A stretch of DNA of 64,000 nt from Chloroflexota bacterium (GTDB taxonomy: Bacteria; Chloroflexota; Anaerolineae; Caldilineales; Caldilineaceae). The notes beneath the pieces were generated by a model, which saw only the letters and a list, made by a program, of their open reading frames with translations, made no database searches and was not told where the DNA came from. Of the stretch, positions 1-9,754 are shown in pieces. The number at the start of each line of letters is the position of its first letter. Position 1 is the first letter of the stretch. A program made the position numbers and the translations under genes. The stretch is from assembly GCA_016861025.1 (NCBI GenBank), contig BOKO01000011.1:112690-176689 (forward strand), read 5' to 3'.

Positions 1-279
1 GATCACATAGTAACGTAGCTCTGACTGATGCATCGCCAGATGGTGACCAAGTACATATCCAGAAGTGATTACATCCTCGGGGGCAGTGGGAATGCCCAGG
101 CGAGTCAACTTGGCGGCGTATTTGGCGCGCGGTTCGAGCGGCTTGTTGCTCACAAAAAGCACGCGCTTGCCGCGGCGCCGCAGCTCTGCGATTCCCTCAA
201 CGCTGCCCGGCAGCGCCGCTTCGCCAAGATAGACTGTGCCATCCAGATCGAACACAAACCCATCACACCGAACACTCAT
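1..279 (-). CDS. HAD-superfamily phosphatase (NagD/class IIA type), 3' end cut by window
   Basis: The first 93 codons of a gene that continues beyond position 1. The translation opens with a HAD motif I (FVFDLDGTVYLG, residues about 8-19), with both aspartates, the first being the expected phosphoryl acceptor. It is followed by a run that fits class IIA HAD proteins: PGSVEGIAELRRRGKRVLFVSNKP, where the S/N of VSNKP is motif II, then a TSGYV segment. Family members (NagD, 4-nitrophenylphosphatase, phosphoglycolate phosphatase) dephosphorylate small phosphorylated metabolites; the cap domain that decides the substrate is outside the window. The start is the ATG at 279-277, preceded by a weak AAAGGA about 10 nt upstream. 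It is divergent from the SorC-type regulator gene. Because that regulator family senses phosphosugars, a shared role is possible but not shown. Confidence 0.8.
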   Translation of the reverse strand, partial: MSVRCDGFVFDLDGTVYLGEAALPGSVEGIAELRRRGKRVLFVSNKPLEPRAKYAAKLTRLGIPTAPEDVITSGYVLGHHLAMHQSELRYYVI

Positions 280-529
280 CTGGTGAAATCCTTTGCGACA
301 AACTTAGGAAGTTTCACTGTATTTGCCCAGGCTATAAGCTTTGGCGTGGAAAGGAGCGCATACGCCGGAGCTTTCTGACTGAGCGTTCACGATAGGCGCA
401 GCAATGTGCGTCTGACTATCGCTACAGAAGTAGGGAGCAATAAAATTCAGGTATTGCAAATTCTTGCAGAAGTGTAACATGATTGCTGGGATTTGTCAAG
501 AGGTTGTTGAGGCGCTTTTCGCCGCTGTA

Positions 530-576
530 TTGACATTGCATGTGCAAAGTGCTATTCTGTTTGCAAGAATTTGCAA
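530..576 (+). promoter_or_regulatory. Promoter and likely operator of the SorC-type regulator gene
   Basis: A near-consensus promoter, TTGACA (530-535), 17-bp spacer, TATTCT (553-558), lies 70 bp before the regulator start codon. Directly after the -10 box is GCAAGAATTTGC (563-574). Its exact reverse complement, GCAAATTCTTGC, occurs at 456-467. Two matched 12-mers of this kind, one over the expected transcription start and the other about 107 bp upstream, are what an autorepressing tetrameric regulator with a looped operator would need. Binding by the adjacent gene product is inference. Confidence 0.65.
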
Positions 577-628
577 AATTAGAGAATTTATCCTGATTGC
601 AATTGTGAGTCATCCGAATGAGCCAAAA

Positions 629-1612
629 ATGAACGAACGCGATGACTTGCTGGCAATGGTTGCCAGCCTCTATTACAAGCTCAATCAAGGTCAGGCCGAG
701 ATCGCTGAACGGTTGAATGTGTCCACGTCGACGGTGTCGCGCCTGCTCAAAGAGGCGTGGGAGCGCGGCGTCATCGAGGTGCAGATCAAGACGCCTATTC
801 CGCGTGATTTTGCGTTGGAGATGCAGCTTGTGGCGCGTTTTGGCTTGACCGACGCGCTGGTGCTGGAAGCCAAGCCGGAGAGCGACGACGCCAGCCTGGT
901 GGCGGGCGCCGGTCAATTAGCCGCAATCTACCTGCAGCGGATTATTCCCGATCTACCCGAAGGCTCCACCATCGGCGTTGCCTGGGGGACAGGCGTCCAT
1001 GCGACGGTCAGCGCGCTGCCCAACAATCTAGCGCGCCAGATCGATGTCGTTCAACTGATGGGCGGCGTCGGTGCATTGGTCATTGATGGCCCAGACCTGG
1101 CGCGCATGGTGGCGACGAAACTAGGCGGACGCCATTATGACCTGCACGCACCGGTGTTGGTCGAGCGGCCGGAAGTGCGCGATCTGTTTCTGGCTGAACC
1201 GACGGTGCGCGAAGGCATTCGACGCGCACGCTCGGTGCAACTGGCGATTACAGGAATCGGCTCGCTCGACGAACGCGACTCCAGCTTTTTGCGCGCAGGT
1301 TTGATCACGCGCGCTGATCTGGCGACGCTGCGCGCGCTAGGCGCTGTGGGCGAGACGGCCGGCCGTTTTTTCGACGCTGACGGGCGAACGGCGGGGCTTG
1401 AGATCAACCGCCGCGTGATCGGCGTCGAATTGGAAGACCTGCGCAACATTCCAAAAGTCATCGCTGTGGCGCGAGGATTGACCAAAGCCCCCGCCATTCT
1501 GGGCGCCCTGCGCGGTTGCTATCTGAATGTGCTGGCGACCGACAATATCACTGCACGCGCTGTCCTGGCGTTGGCAGAGGAGCGAACGCCGGAGCGCGAT
1601 GTGCGCGCGTGA
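629..1612 (+). CDS. SorC/DeoR-family sugar-binding transcriptional regulator
   Basis: A 327-residue protein with an N-terminal helix-turn-helix (residues about 5-50; LNVSTSTVSRLLKEAWERG is the recognition-helix region) and a large effector domain of the SorC type (GVAWGTGVHATVSALP about 115-130, then ITGIGSLDERDSSFLRAG about 205-225). These regulators bind phosphorylated sugars and usually control nearby sugar-utilisation genes. An ATG further upstream at 464 is in frame but would place the start before the strong promoter at 530-558, so I use the ATG at 629; its Shine-Dalgarno sequence is weak. No sugar operon follows: the next gene is convergent. The likely targets are itself and perhaps the divergent HAD phosphatase. 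Confidence 0.85.
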   Translation: MNERDDLLAMVASLYYKLNQGQAEIAERLNVSTSTVSRLLKEAWERGVIEVQIKTPIPRDFALEMQLVARFGLTDALVLEAKPESDDASLVAGAGQLAAIYLQRIIPDLPEGSTIGVAWGTGVHATVSALPNNLARQIDVVQLMGGVGALVIDGPDLARMVATKLGGRHYDLHAPVLVERPEVRDLFLAEPTVREGIRRARSVQLAITGIGSLDERDSSFLRAGLITRADLATLRALGAVGETAGRFFDADGRTAGLEINRRVIGVELEDLRNIPKVIAVARGLTKAPAILGALRGCYLNVLATDNITARAVLALAEERTPERDVRA

Positions 1613-1629
1613 AGAGAAAGCGTCTCGTC

Positions 1630-2403
1630 TCACCGCATCAGATACACCACCGCCACGATCACGGCAATTGTCACCACGATCACGCGCAGCGCCTGCGGCT
1701 TGACGAAGCGCGCCAGCTTGCCGCCGAGCACACCGCCGAGCACGGCGCCCGCAGCCATCACCGCCGCCGCACTCCAAACGACCTGGTCAGAGAAGATAAA
1801 GAAGATCGCCGCAGCAACGTTGACCGAGAAGGCGATGATTTGCTTCAAGCCGTTGAGACGCGTCAACGTGTCGTCGATGACCAGACCAAGCACGGCAAGG
1901 ATGATGACGCTCAGACCGGCGCCAAAGTAGCCGCCATAGATCGAGGCGAGAAAAACCGGGCCGATCGACCATGCTTCATTCGCCGCCGAACCGCCCGACG
2001 CCTCGATGCGCCGCGCCACCCATTTACGCACAATGTCCTGGATCGCCAGCAGAAACGCCGCCAGCAGGATCAGGTAGGGCACGAGTTGGGCGAAGAGTTT
2101 TTCGCTGGTGTTGAGCAATAACAGACCGCCGACAATGCCGCCCAGCGCGCCTGTCGGGATCAGAAGCCTCAGACGCCGTTCCTGACCGACCAAATCTTTG
2201 AGCTGGGCAAAGGTGGCGCCGAGATAGCCGGGAACAAGCGCCACAGTGTTGGTGACGTTGGCGGCGACCGGCGGGACGCCCACCGCTATCAACGCCGGAA
2301 AGCTGATCAATGTGCCGCCGCCGGCGATTGCGTTGACGAAACCCGCCGCCACCGCCGCAAGCCCAATGATTACAAAATCCAGGAGATCAAACGAAGCCGT
2401 CAT
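1630..2403 (-). CDS. TauE/SafE-family membrane transporter
   Basis: 257 residues, almost entirely hydrophobic, with about eight predicted transmembrane segments. The N-terminal part ([34 protein letters not shown]) carries the glycine-rich signature of the TauE/SafE (sulfite/organosulfur exporter) family. The second half repeats the pattern ([19 protein letters not shown]), as expected for two related halves. Members export sulfite, sulfoacetate or other small anions; no substrate can be read from the sequence. The start has an AAGGA site 7 nt upstream. It ends 17 bp from the convergent regulator gene, so a terminator shared by both would have to be very short; I see no clear one. Confidence 0.85.
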   Translation of the reverse strand: MTASFDLLDFVIIGLAAVAAGFVNAIAGGGTLISFPALIAVGVPPVAANVTNTVALVPGYLGATFAQLKDLVGQERRLRLLIPTGALGGIVGGLLLLNTSEKLFAQLVPYLILLAAFLLAIQDIVRKWVARRIEASGGSAANEAWSIGPVFLASIYGGYFGAGLSVIILAVLGLVIDDTLTRLNGLKQIIAFSVNVAAAIFFIFSDQVVWSAAAVMAAGAVLGGVLGGKLARFVKPQALRVIVVTIAVIVAVVYLMR

Positions 2404-2422
2404 AAAGCAATCCTTGCGTGTT

Positions 2423-4516
2423 CTATTCGGCTGTGAAGATTAGCAGCTCGCCCGATGCTGTGGCAAGCATCATGCGGCTGTTGCGAATCGTCAATGTGCG
2501 CGCCCGGCTCAGGGCATCGAGAAAGGCGTCTTGCAGCGTCTGCTCGCTCTCCGTGCATGCGCCGCCAGGCGCCTCCAGGTTGTCGATGTGTAGACGGTCA
2601 TCGTTGAGCGTAAAATCGCCGGCGTAGACGCTGCAACCGCCGCGCCCCATCACCCGCCCGCCGCTGAAAAGCGCAGTAATCGGCGAGCCGATAGCCGCCT
2701 TGCCAGCCCAACCTTGCAACCGCCATACGCGCCCTGTCAACATCACCAGCAGAGGGCGCTCAAGCACGTACTCGATTTCCGGTGCGCACGATGCGGCGAC
2801 AGGCTGCATCGGGTCATCGAGAAAAGCGCCGGCAATCTGCACGACGCAATCACCAGCGTGGTGGAGCAGGGCATGACCGTAGGCAGGAAACAGGACGCGC
2901 TGTGCGTTGGGCAACGACTCCATCGCCAGTTCAGCCCATAACGCCGGCGTGATGCTGTCCTGTGCACCTGAAAGAAAAAGAACTGGCTGTTCGCCCGTTA
3001 CAGCAGCTTTGAACGAAGCCGGGGCCGGATGAATGCCCATTTCCAGGCAGGCGCGTTGGTCGGCTTCGACCGTAGCGGCGAAATCGTAGGGGGGCAGCAA
3101 CGATGGCAAAGGGATGACCGCCTGATTCTTGCGCACACTCTCTGCGTCGACAAACGGAATCTCCTCCTGGCAGTCGATGATCGTCTTGACATCGCCCAGG
3201 CTGCGATGATCGTAAAGTGGGAGGTCGGCGCCATATAATGTAAATAGACGCTTGCGTTCGTATGTCGTCATCCCATCAGCGATCGCGCGCAACTGCTCGG
3301 CCACAGGCGGCGGCAGTCGGTCGCGAATGAAGGCGAGCAGCGCCGCTTCATCGTTGTTGTCCGCCAACGCCGCAAGCTCACGCCGCAACATTTGCGCTTC
3401 GTCTGGCTGCGTCGAACGCAGATAGGTGTCAAAGAGCGGTGCAAAGCGTTCAAACGCATAGACCGGCGCCTGAATTGGCTGCGGAGCGTCAAATTCGTGG
3501 TCAATCAGTGCACGATAAGTGGCGGTTTCGCCCCGATCCAGCTCATCGACGATCAACGGCAACAGCGCCATCAGGTCGGGACGGTTTAGCGTCAGGTTAG
3601 TAAGATTATAGAGTGCAGCGGCGTCGGGCATGGCAGGATTGGCTGTCTGCGCGTCGTTTTCATCGAGACGATTGAGCAGCGCCAGAAAGCGTCCAGCCAT
3701 GGCGCCAAAACGACCGCTGCACGCACCATCGCGCTCACAGTTGGCGTAGGGCCACAGCTTCGCCTGATAATCGCCGATCGCTTGCAGCTCAAACGTGAGC
3801 GTCTCCGGCGCAACCGTCGAGTCGAGCACAACAGCGCGCACAAACTGCGGTTGTGTGCGCATCATCTCCAATGCCAACCGCGTGCCGTAGGAGACGCCAA
3901 AGAGATCCGCCTGCTCGTAGCCGAGCGCCCACAGCAGATCAGCAACATCAGCCGCAGCCTGCGTCGTGTTAAACGCCATCGGCTCGATGCCCTGGCGCCG
4001 CAGCATCGCCATACATGCCGGACCGACGCCGCCCTCGGCAAAGGCTGTGCAGTCGATGCGCGGCTGCGAGAAGCCGGCGCCGCGGATGTCAAAGAAGATC
4101 AGGTCGCGTTTTGTGCGCAGCGGCGCCAATTTTGGTGCAAGCAACGGCGCATCGTAAACGCCAGAGGCGCCTGGGCCGCCCGCCAGATAGAGCAACGGCG
4201 GCGCGGCGGCAGCGGGATCGATGGCGTTCAGGCGGGCAAAAAAGACGCCCAATTGCAGCCCTTGCGGCTCACTATGCATTTGCGGCACGCGCAAGATGCC
4301 GCAAACGTAATCGTCGCCCTCGACTTCGCCTGGCAGCGCAAAAGGGCATTCGGATGGCTCGACCGTTGACGGTGGATCGCGCGTTGGCGACGTCGGAGCA
4401 ATGGCGCGACAACCAGCCAGCGCCAACGTCAACGCGATCACGACCAACCACAACGGCGCTCGCAAGGAGTAATCGCTTTTGTTAACAATAACGCACTTGC
4501 AATCGAAGGTGGACAC
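2423..4516 (-). CDS. Secreted lipoprotein alpha/beta hydrolase (S33 type) fused to a META domain
   Basis: 697 residues. A hydrophobic segment ends in LALAGC, so Cys36 is a probable lipidation site and the enzyme is expected outside the membrane. The hydrolase has [11 protein letters not shown] (oxyanion region, about 109-119), [12 protein letters not shown], nucleophile motif GVSYG (Ser209), an acid in SGAQDSITP and a histidine in [11 protein letters not shown], the arrangement of tripeptidyl aminopeptidases of family S33 with a TAP-like C-terminal part. After it comes about 100 residues with [27 protein letters not shown] and [13 protein letters not shown], which match the META (HslJ-like) domain pattern. 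The start is GTG at 4516, with TATACT only 7 nt before it, suggesting a leaderless transcript. Substrate unknown. Confidence 0.82.
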   Translation of the reverse strand: MSTFDCKCVIVNKSDYSLRAPLWLVVIALTLALAGCRAIAPTSPTRDPPSTVEPSECPFALPGEVEGDDYVCGILRVPQMHSEPQGLQLGVFFARLNAIDPAAAAPPLLYLAGGPGASGVYDAPLLAPKLAPLRTKRDLIFFDIRGAGFSQPRIDCTAFAEGGVGPACMAMLRRQGIEPMAFNTTQAAADVADLLWALGYEQADLFGVSYGTRLALEMMRTQPQFVRAVVLDSTVAPETLTFELQAIGDYQAKLWPYANCERDGACSGRFGAMAGRFLALLNRLDENDAQTANPAMPDAAALYNLTNLTLNRPDLMALLPLIVDELDRGETATYRALIDHEFDAPQPIQAPVYAFERFAPLFDTYLRSTQPDEAQMLRRELAALADNNDEAALLAFIRDRLPPPVAEQLRAIADGMTTYERKRLFTLYGADLPLYDHRSLGDVKTIIDCQEEIPFVDAESVRKNQAVIPLPSLLPPYDFAATVEADQRACLEMGIHPAPASFKAAVTGEQPVLFLSGAQDSITPALWAELAMESLPNAQRVLFPAYGHALLHHAGDCVVQIAGAFLDDPMQPVAASCAPEIEYVLERPLLVMLTGRVWRLQGWAGKAAIGSPITALFSGGRVMGRGGCSVYAGDFTLNDDRLHIDNLEAPGGACTESEQTLQDAFLDALSRARTLTIRNSRMMLATASGELLIFTAE

Positions 4517-4619
4517 AAAGTCAAGTATATCACGCGCTGAGGGCTACGGCGTCTCAACTTTCGCTCACGACGCGGCTGAGATCGACGAAGGAGATTGCGG
4601 TAAGACAAACAAGCATCGC

Positions 4620-5681
4620 TCACTCGTTGATGGTTTCAGGCGCAGTGGCCTCTTCTTGAGCCGACGCGCCGTTGCGACCGTCAGAATGGCCGCCAATCCG
4701 TCGGCTGCGATGAAGCGGTGGAGAAGGATGCTCAAAGCCATACGCCTCGGAGATGATGTACAGTGGACGATTTTTGACTTCGTCGTAGATGCGCCCCAGA
4801 TACTCGCCGATGATGCCGAGGAAGATCAATTGCACGCCGCCCAGAAAGAGCACGCTCACCAGCGTCGTCGCCTGTCCTAACAACTGTTGGTTTCCAGCCA
4901 GACGCATGACGATGGCGATGATAATGGCGATGCCGCTGATGCCCGCAAAAATGAAACCGGTGTATGTAGCCAGTTGCAGCGGCACATGACTGAAGCTGGT
5001 AATTGCGTTGAACGCCAGCCGCATCATCTTGCTTAGCGGGTATTTTGTCTCGCCAGCATAGCGCGGGGCGCGTTCGTATTCTACGGCAACCTGTTTGAAG
5101 CCGACCCAACTGCTCAACCCGCGCATGAAGCGATTCTTCTCGCGCAGGCGGCGCATTGTCAGCACAACGCGACGATCCATCAACCGAAAATCGCCCGCAT
5201 CGATCGGGATGTCCACATCGGCAATCTTGCGGATCAGTCGATAGAAGGCGGAGGCGGTCCACAACTTGAACGCCGTTTCTCCTTCGCGCTTTGTGCGCAC
5301 AGCGTAGGCGACGTCGTAACCTTCGCGCCATTTCTCAATCATGCGCAGCAACACTTCGGGCGGATCCTGCAAATCCGCGTCCATCACGATCACAGCGTCC
5401 CCGTCGGCGTAATCGAAACCAGCGGTGATCGCAATCTGATGACCAAAGTTGCGGCTGAAGCTTAACACCTTGACGCGGTCGTCGCGTTCGTGTAGCTCCG
5501 TCAACATCTCCAGGCTGCGGTCGCTGCTGCCATCGTTGACGAAAATAACCTCCCAGCGCTCGCCCAGGCCATCCATCACCTGCACGATGCGTTCATATAA
5601 CACAGGGATCACCGCCTGTTCGTTCCAAACAGGGATGACAAGGGAGAAGACTGGGCGGGCTTCAATTTTGTTATGGCTCAT
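4620..5681 (-). CDS. Family 2 glycosyltransferase with two C-terminal membrane helices (GtrB/DPM1 type)
   Basis: 353 residues. The GT-A catalytic domain has [10 protein letters not shown] at the N-terminus, [10 protein letters not shown], the metal-binding [13 protein letters not shown] and the later [11 protein letters not shown]. Two transmembrane helices follow (about 235-260 and 270-300), then a basic, proline-rich tail. This layout belongs to polyprenyl-phosphate glycosyltransferases that make lipid-linked sugars (glucose or similar) on the cytoplasmic face. A longer reading starts at 5735, but a promoter TTGACC-17 bp-TACGAT ends 7 nt before the ATG at 5681, so I choose that start; translation would be leaderless. 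The neighbours do not reveal the acceptor pathway. Confidence 0.88.
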   Translation of the reverse strand: MSHNKIEARPVFSLVIPVWNEQAVIPVLYERIVQVMDGLGERWEVIFVNDGSSDRSLEMLTELHERDDRVKVLSFSRNFGHQIAITAGFDYADGDAVIVMDADLQDPPEVLLRMIEKWREGYDVAYAVRTKREGETAFKLWTASAFYRLIRKIADVDIPIDAGDFRLMDRRVVLTMRRLREKNRFMRGLSSWVGFKQVAVEYERAPRYAGETKYPLSKMMRLAFNAITSFSHVPLQLATYTGFIFAGISGIAIIIAIVMRLAGNQQLLGQATTLVSVLFLGGVQLIFLGIIGEYLGRIYDEVKNRPLYIISEAYGFEHPSPPLHRSRRIGGHSDGRNGASAQEEATAPETINE

Positions 5682-5717
5682 GATCTGTATCGTATCCGAT
5701 CCCTTCACGGCGGTCAA
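5682..5717 (-). promoter_or_regulatory. Promoter of the GT2 gene, probably leaderless
   Basis: On the minus strand TTGACC (5717-5712), a 17-bp spacer and TACGAT (5694-5689) are followed after 7 nt by the ATG at 5681. With the usual distance from -10 to the transcription start, the transcript would begin at or next to the start codon. No Shine-Dalgarno sequence is present. Confidence 0.55.
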
Positions 5718-5873
5718 GCCAATCGGCGCTGACATGTTACTTACACTTGCAATTTCGTTGCACCGCCACTGAATTGACGCTGATCGGCGGCAATGCTAGA
5801 CTCATTTCAGTGCAGTCTTGCTGAAGATGACAATTTTCTGCAATTCCTGGAAGATGGAAATTGAGCGCAATTT

Positions 5874-6551
5874 ATGGCGACGACATCAATCCAACCAGAT
5901 CGAACGGGCGCTGATTTCGCCGGATGCACGCCCACCTTTCCGCCCTTGCCTGGCGCAACGTTGCAGACCAGTCATCGACTGACCAATTTTCAGTCCAAAC
6001 GCCTGATCTTCAATCGACTGGGGCAGCCCGGACAGGTGCACGTCTACTCAGCGGAGTGCCGCGCTGGCGAGCGACTGTATGTACAGATGCTGGTGCCGAT
6101 GTTGCCGGTGGGCGGCTCTGTGACCCCAGCGCTGGCGGTGGTGGCGCAAAGCCTGCCCTACAGCGCCGATGTACAGAAACTGCCTTTTGCGATGCCGGCC
6201 GGCTATAGTGCAGTGGTCGCCTCGCCGCCAACGCAGCTGGTGGCGCCGGTCAGGGATGTTTTGACGCGTGCACGTTATTATTTAGGCCCCACCATCGACA
6301 CGCGTACACTGGTCGGCGGACGGGCGTACATCGTGGTGTGGAGCCCCTTCAACCACATGGGCAAGTATGTGCTGCGCGTCGGGCATCGATGGTCGTTGCA
6401 CTGGACGTACTGGGCGCAATTGCCCTACTTCTGGTGGCGGATTCGGGGCTGGTTTGGCTTAAGTCGGGCGACGATGGTCGCGGCGCTTGTAGGCGTGACG
6501 CTGCTCGCTGCACTGTTGGCCGCTGTTCTGCGCCGCAAGCCGCGTCCCTAG
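5874..6551 (+). CDS. Hypothetical protein with a single C-terminal membrane anchor
   Basis: 225 residues, no family recognised. Residues about 20-175 look like a mostly beta extracellular domain (RLTNFQSKRLIFNRLGQPGQVHVYSAECRAGERLYVQMLVP). A stretch rich in tryptophan and tyrosine follows (WSLHWTYWAQLPYFWWRIRGWFG), then one transmembrane helix (about 198-217) and a short positive tail RRKPRP. There is no N-terminal signal peptide visible, so a tail-anchored topology is possible. It lies upstream of the ArsA/Get3-like ATPase, a family that in eukaryotes inserts tail-anchored proteins; a client relationship would be interesting but is only a guess. The start lacks a clear ribosome binding site. 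Confidence 0.6.
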   Translation: MATTSIQPDRTGADFAGCTPTFPPLPGATLQTSHRLTNFQSKRLIFNRLGQPGQVHVYSAECRAGERLYVQMLVPMLPVGGSVTPALAVVAQSLPYSADVQKLPFAMPAGYSAVVASPPTQLVAPVRDVLTRARYYLGPTIDTRTLVGGRAYIVVWSPFNHMGKYVLRVGHRWSLHWTYWAQLPYFWWRIRGWFGLSRATMVAALVGVTLLAALLAAVLRRKPRP

Positions 6552-6647
6552 TGTGCAACCAGGCTGCTCATGTGGACGTACTGAAGTGCGTAGGGCGTTG
6601 CTTTTCGGTGCGCCAACATGAAGACAGCAACAGGAGTGTAAAAACAG

Positions 6648-7868
6648 ATGCGAATCATCCTTTATCTGGGCAAGGGCGGCGTCGGCAAAACGACAACGGC
6701 GGCGGCCTCGGCTATCCGCTGCGCCGACCTGGGCTACCGTACGCTGGTGGTCAGCACCGACATCGCCCACAGCCTGGCGGACAGCCTCGACATGGCGCTC
6801 AGCGCACAACCGATCGAGATCGCGCCAAACCTTTACGCCCAAGAGATCAATGTTGTGGAGGAAGTGCGCGAACATTGGGGTGAAATGCAGGGCTATCTCG
6901 GCAATATCCTGCGCAAACAAGGCATGAACAAAGCCGTTGCCGAAGAGATGGCGATCATTCCCGGCATGGAAGAGGTTGTAAGCCTGCTGCACATCAACAA
7001 ACAGGCGAACGAGGGACATTTCGACTGCGTCATCGTCGATGCTGCACCCACTGGCGAGACCATGCGCCTGCTGACGATGCCGGAAAGCTTTCAGTGGTAT
7101 GTCAGTAGACTGCGCGGTTGGGGCGATGCGACGCTCAGGATCGCAACCGGATTGCTCAACCGCATTGTGCCGGACAAAGACCTGTTTGGCGGTCTCAATA
7201 GCCTCGTCGATGGCGTCAAAGAGCTGCAAAAGGTGTTGACCAACCCGGAGATCACCAGCTATCGCGTTGTGCTCAACCCGGAAAAGATGGTGCTCAAGGA
7301 AGGCGCTCGCGCTGTCACCTACCTCTCGCTCTTCGGCTATCCGGTCGATGCCGCCATTGTGAACCGCATCCTGCCCGGCGTGGAAAGCGACGGCGGCGGC
7401 AATGCCTGGGTTGCTGCGCCAAGCGAGGATCGATACCTTCATCACCTGCAGGAAATTCAAGCGCGCTACCTGGGCGAAATTGAGCGCGACTTTTATCCGC
7501 TCCCGATCTTGCGCTCGCGCTGGTATGATCAGGAAATGGTCGGTCTCGATCGTCTGCGCCATCTCGCCGGCGATCTCTTCGAGGAGCGCGACCCAAGCCA
7601 ACTATTCTTCCGCGGCCAGGCGCAGTCGATCGAGGAAGAAGGCGAAGATTTCATCATGCATCTACCGCTGCCTCAGGTCGAGCTTGAAAAGGTCAAGCTA
7701 ACCAAACGCGGGGACGAACTGTTCATCAACATCGGCAACTTCAAGCGCGAAATGTTGCTGCCGTCCGTTCTGGCGCAGCGCGATGCCAGCGGCGCTACGT
7801 TTATCAATGGCGTGCTAAAAATCCGCTTTCCACCGCCCGCAGCACAGGGACAGACCGTGAATCCCTGA
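6648..7868 (+). CDS. ArsA/Get3-family ATPase with C-terminal HSP20-like domain
   Basis: 406 residues. The deviant Walker [13 protein letters not shown] starts at residue 7; [14 protein letters not shown] is the family's second signature and [18 protein letters not shown] the Walker B/switch II region. The protein has a single ATPase half, like bacterial ArsA-like proteins and Get3, not the duplicated E. coli ArsA. The last 80 residues ([20 protein letters not shown] to the end) resemble the small HSP20-like domain often attached to ArsA-type proteins in phototrophs and Chloroflexota. No arsenite transporter or arsR is nearby, so arsenic resistance is unlikely. The start has AGGAG 10 nt upstream. 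It follows the hypothetical tail-anchored protein by 96 nt. Confidence 0.87.
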   Translation: MRIILYLGKGGVGKTTTAAASAIRCADLGYRTLVVSTDIAHSLADSLDMALSAQPIEIAPNLYAQEINVVEEVREHWGEMQGYLGNILRKQGMNKAVAEEMAIIPGMEEVVSLLHINKQANEGHFDCVIVDAAPTGETMRLLTMPESFQWYVSRLRGWGDATLRIATGLLNRIVPDKDLFGGLNSLVDGVKELQKVLTNPEITSYRVVLNPEKMVLKEGARAVTYLSLFGYPVDAAIVNRILPGVESDGGGNAWVAAPSEDRYLHHLQEIQARYLGEIERDFYPLPILRSRWYDQEMVGLDRLRHLAGDLFEERDPSQLFFRGQAQSIEEEGEDFIMHLPLPQVELEKVKLTKRGDELFINIGNFKREMLLPSVLAQRDASGATFINGVLKIRFPPPAAQGQTVNP

Positions 7869-7900
7869 AATTTTACTTTGCAGGGGTGCGGCGTCTTTGA

Positions 7901-8581
7901 GTGGTGCATCCAGAAAACGAGGTTCGGACTGTGACAGCAATTCTTACCGCATTAGCAAATTTGTCGATCGCCAGTTTTGGCGTGTTGCTCGGTTTCAAAG
8001 GGACGTTGCGTGCACAGCACAATCTGCAGCCACAGCCGCTGCCGCATCAGTTCGCCGGCTTGCTCGATCATCCGTGGCGACTTCAGGCGCTCGACCCGCC
8101 GCAGGTGCTTGACGCCTACGGCGTCGCCGCCGGTATGACGGTGCTTGATCTCGGTTGCGGCGTTGGCGTGTTTACATGCACCGCCGCGCACATGGTCGGC
8201 GCCAGCGGCCACGTTCACGGCGTCGATTTACAGGCGGCAATGCTCGCACTCGCAAGCAAGCGCGCCATTGCAGAAGGCGTCAATGGCTGGATCACATTCC
8301 ATCACTGCGGCGCGTACGAGCTTCCACTTTCCGACGATTCAGTCGATGTTGCTATGCTCGTTTCGACGTTAGGAGAAATTCCTGACAAACCAGCGGCGCT
8401 CAACGAATTGCGCCGCGTGCTCAAACCGGGCGCACGACTTGGCATCACAGAGGAAATGTATAGCCCCTCCTACATGCTCCCCGGCAATGTGCGTCGTCAT
8501 GCCCGCGAAGCCGGTTTTCAGCCGCTCGCCAGCGCCGATGGGCTATTTATCCATCATGAGATTTTCATCAATGCCAAGTGA
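7901..8581 (+). CDS. Class I SAM-dependent methyltransferase
   Basis: 226 residues. Motif I is VLDLGCGVGVFT (about 82-93), followed by VHGVDLQAAML (motif II acid), the DDSVDVAMLVSTLGEI segment and LNELRRVLKPGARLGITEE, the order of the UbiE/Methyltransf_11 group. A hydrophobic N-terminal segment (about 11-32) may anchor the protein to the membrane. The substrate is not predictable. Menaquinone genes occur 8 kb away, but the motifs are not specific to UbiE. The start is taken as GTG at 7901; a second GTG follows directly. It is 32 nt after the ATPase gene and may be co-transcribed. Confidence 0.82.
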   Translation: MVHPENEVRTVTAILTALANLSIASFGVLLGFKGTLRAQHNLQPQPLPHQFAGLLDHPWRLQALDPPQVLDAYGVAAGMTVLDLGCGVGVFTCTAAHMVGASGHVHGVDLQAAMLALASKRAIAEGVNGWITFHHCGAYELPLSDDSVDVAMLVSTLGEIPDKPAALNELRRVLKPGARLGITEEMYSPSYMLPGNVRRHAREAGFQPLASADGLFIHHEIFINAK

Positions 8582-8656
8582 GCGTACAGACGCGCCTGTG
8601 GCGTTCGCCGCCCATTCCGCTTTGGAACCTCCCTTCCTGCGAAAGAGCCAGCAAAT

Positions 8657-9754
8657 ATGCACAATATAGAAGAACTTGATCTGCGGTTGCCCTATCTGAC
8701 GGCTAACCTGCCGGGAATCGGCGGGGTCTTGCGCGCCGAACCGGAGCACTTTATCGTGGAGGAAGTGGGTCTCTACGAGGCCGCAGGCGACGGGCAACAT
8801 CTTTACGTTAATCTGACGAAAGCCGGGTTGACTACAAAAGAAGTGCAGAATCGGTTGGAAAAATTGTTTGGGCTGGAGCAAGGCGCCGTCGGTTTTGCAG
8901 GGTTGAAAGACAAAGCGGCGAAAACAACGCAGACGTTCAGCCTCAACGTGGGGCATCAGCCGCCAGCTTTTGCCGACGAAGCAGCACGGCGCATCGAGTC
9001 GGAGCTGCCGGTGACGGTGAATTGGGTGCAGTTTCATCGTAATAAGCTTCGCACCGGGCATCTGATCGGCAATCGCTTCGAGATCACCGTCAGCGATCTG
9101 GCGACGTCGTCTGAGGTGGCTTTGCAGCGCAGCCAGGCAATCGCCGCAGAAATTCGACGGCGTGGCGTGCCCAACTATTTTGGCGTACAGCGCATTGGGC
9201 GCAATGGCGCCAATGTGCGGCAGGGATTGGCGATTTTGCTCGGTGAGCGGCGGCCCGGCGATAAATGGCTGCGTCGCTTTCTCATTTCGAGTTGCCAGAG
9301 CTATCTCTGCAACCGCTATCTTGTGCGACGGCTCGAGCTCGGCGCGTTTGACCGGCTGTTGCCCGGCGATGTGGCGAAGAAGACGGCGACAGGCGGCATG
9401 TTCGATGTCCAGGATGTAGAGGCTGAACAGCCGAGATACGTCGCACAAGAAATCAACTTCACTGCACCGCTTTTCGGTTCGCGCATGTGGAAAGCGAAAG
9501 ATGCGGCGGGACGTTTGGAAGACGAAGTGTTGGCGGCGTCGCCTCTGACAGTGGCGCACTTTGAGCGAGCGCGGATCGATGGAACGCGCCGCGTGGGTCG
9601 TTTGCTTGTGCCCGATCTGACCGTGGAGGCGCGCGGGGAGCAGATCGTCGCCAGGTTTACATTAACAAAGGGCGCCTTTGCCACAATTGTGATGCGCGAA
9701 TTGATGAAGGTGGATGAAGACCGCCTTTCTGTTGTTCACGAAGACGACGAGTGA
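8657..9754 (+). CDS. truD: tRNA pseudouridine(13) synthase TruD
   Basis: 365 residues, the normal length. TruD modifies uridine 13 in the D-arm of tRNA-Glu and others. The catalytic motif GFAGLKDKAAKTTQ is present with Asp85 as nucleophile. PNYFGVQRIGRNGANV, the family's insertion-domain entry, and the C-terminal FTLTKGAFATIVMRELMK are also clear. The gene overlaps the next by 4 nt (GTGA), so translation of the two is probably coupled. Confidence 0.95.
   Translation: MHNIEELDLRLPYLTANLPGIGGVLRAEPEHFIVEEVGLYEAAGDGQHLYVNLTKAGLTTKEVQNRLEKLFGLEQGAVGFAGLKDKAAKTTQTFSLNVGHQPPAFADEAARRIESELPVTVNWVQFHRNKLRTGHLIGNRFEITVSDLATSSEVALQRSQAIAAEIRRRGVPNYFGVQRIGRNGANVRQGLAILLGERRPGDKWLRRFLISSCQSYLCNRYLVRRLELGAFDRLLPGDVAKKTATGGMFDVQDVEAEQPRYVAQEINFTAPLFGSRMWKAKDAAGRLEDEVLAASPLTVAHFERARIDGTRRVGRLLVPDLTVEARGEQIVARFTLTKGAFATIVMRELMKVDEDRLSVVHEDDE

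Noticed and set aside
28..378. Plus-strand frame at the window start
   Set aside because: Overlaps the HAD phosphatase on the other strand, which has clear motif I and II.
464..628. N-terminal extension of the SorC regulator
   Set aside because: It would need to be transcribed from before the strong promoter at 530-558 and encodes residues unlike the family.
6648..7868. Arsenic resistance role for the ArsA-type ATPase
   Set aside because: No arsB, arsR or arsC nearby; single-half ATPase with HSP20-like tail is typical of non-arsenic members.
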